Shown here in pieces: positions 63,388 to 64,000 of a stretch of DNA of 64,000 bases (within the stretch, counting starts at the first letter, position 1; the number at the start of each line of letters is the position of its first letter). The stretch is from Paraburkholderia sp. FT54 (GTDB lineage Bacteria; Pseudomonadota; Gammaproteobacteria; Burkholderiales; Burkholderiaceae), in the NCBI RefSeq assembly GCF_031585635.1, contig NZ_CP134195.1, positions 1,054,001 through 1,118,000 of the forward strand. The letters are read 5' to 3'. Below the pieces are notes generated by a model. That model was not told the DNA's origin and ran no database searches. It saw only the letters and a program-made list of their open reading frames with translations. The position numbers were made by a program, and so were the translations under genes.

Positions 63388-64000
63388 ATGGATCATATTC
63401 GTAACTTCTCGATCATTGCGCACATCGACCATGGCAAGTCGACGCTCGCCGATCGCATCATCCAGATCTGCGGTGGCCTGTCCGACCGCGAGATGGAATC
63501 TCAAGTGCTCGATTCGATGGATCTCGAACGCGAGCGCGGCATCACCATCAAGGCACAAACCGCCGCGCTGACGTACAAGGCCCGTGACGGGCAAATCTAC
63601 AACCTGAACATGATCGACACGCCGGGCCACGTCGACTTCTCGTACGAAGTCAGCCGCTCGCTGTCCGCATGCGAAGGTGCGCTGCTGGTCGTCGACGCGA
63701 GCCAGGGCGTGGAAGCGCAAACCGTCGCCAACTGCTACACGGCGATCGAACTCGGCGTCGACGTGATTCCGGTGCTCAACAAGATCGATCTGCCGGCCGC
63801 GAACCCTGAAAACGCGATCGCCGAAATCGAAGACGTGATCGGCATCGACGCAACCGACGCCACGCATTGCAGCGCGAAGACCGGCCTCGGCGTCGAAGAC
63901 GTGCTCGAAGCGCTGATCGCCAAAGTGCCGCCGCCCAAGGGCGACCCGGACGCGCCGCTGCAGGCGCTGATCATCGACTCGTGGTTCGACAACTACGTCG
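63388..64000 (+). CDS. lepA: Elongation factor 4 LepA, 5' part
   Basis: The gene runs off the window, so only about 204 residues are seen. The G-domain shows [14 protein letters not shown] (G1) near residue 10, then GITIK (G2), DTPGHVDF (G3), NKID (G4) and SAKTG (G5). LepA helps ribosomes under stress and during translation initiation. EF-G and TypA share the G-domain, but the N-terminal [20 protein letters not shown] and the G-domain spacing point to LepA. The start at 63388 follows the hairpin described above. Confidence 0.97.
   Translation, partial: MDHIRNFSIIAHIDHGKSTLADRIIQICGGLSDREMESQVLDSMDLERERGITIKAQTAALTYKARDGQIYNLNMIDTPGHVDFSYEVSRSLSACEGALLVVDASQGVEAQTVANCYTAIELGVDVIPVLNKIDLPAANPENAIAEIEDVIGIDATDATHCSAKTGLGVEDVLEALIAKVPPPKGDPDAPLQALIIDSWFDNYV

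Overview
The window looks like a stretch of the main chromosome of a Burkholderia-type betaproteobacterium, most likely Paraburkholderia. I infer this from the high GC content, the protein sequences, and gene strings typical of that group: the molybdenum cofactor genes, rne/rluC, maf/yceD/rpmF/plsX/fabHDG/acpP/fabF, and rpoE/rseA/rseB/mucD/lepA. No phage, transposon, integrase or CRISPR array is visible. Almost everything is core housekeeping DNA, with a few accessory or lineage-specific insertions.

Layout. Positions 64-5649 hold an M48 protease, orn, mog and darP (yjgA), pmbA and folA. Positions 5650-8410 hold a small sigma-54 module set between folA and thyA: an enhancer-binding regulator of the VpsR type, a divergent exported protein with a near-consensus -24/-12 promoter, two palindromes that could be activator sites, and two possible tiny genes. 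Positions 8664-25050 hold thyA, a large FecR/DUF6600 protein with Pro/Gln repeats, an ArsR regulator, a small lipoprotein, an MFS transporter with a GlxA-type regulator, a thioesterase, fumC, a phospholipase D lipoprotein, a BASS transporter, a MATE exporter, an S4 protein and two Lys/Ala-rich exported proteins. Positions 25276-31224 hold a UvrD-like helicase behind a good LexA box, an unknown 253-residue protein, azlCD, an AraC regulator and creA. Two identical tRNA-Asn genes follow, each with its own terminator.

Positions 31802-42395 hold a ferredoxin, pncB, a lone lutC, a sodium/proton antiporter, a 2-hydroxyacid dehydrogenase overlapping rmuC, a GNAT and a membrane protein, then moaA-mobA-moeA. 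RNase E (42594-45878) faces away from rluC-HAD-Rieske-S49 peptidase across a structured 730-base gap. Positions 49820-58416 hold the maf/methyltransferase pair and the yceD-rpmF-plsX-fabH-fabD-fabG-acpP-fabF fatty acid cluster. The right end is the envelope-stress operon rpoE-rseA-rseB-mucD-glutaredoxin, followed by lepA, which runs off the window.

Functionally, the fatty acid cluster supplies acyl-ACP for membranes, and rpoE-mucD guards the envelope. The molybdenum genes build molybdopterin cofactor: moaA makes the first intermediate, mog and moeA load molybdate, and mobA adds GMP. The most unusual part is the sigma-54 module. Its regulator probably senses c-di-GMP (inferred from VpsR relatives), and its apparent target is a secreted protein of unknown role with an RGG motif.
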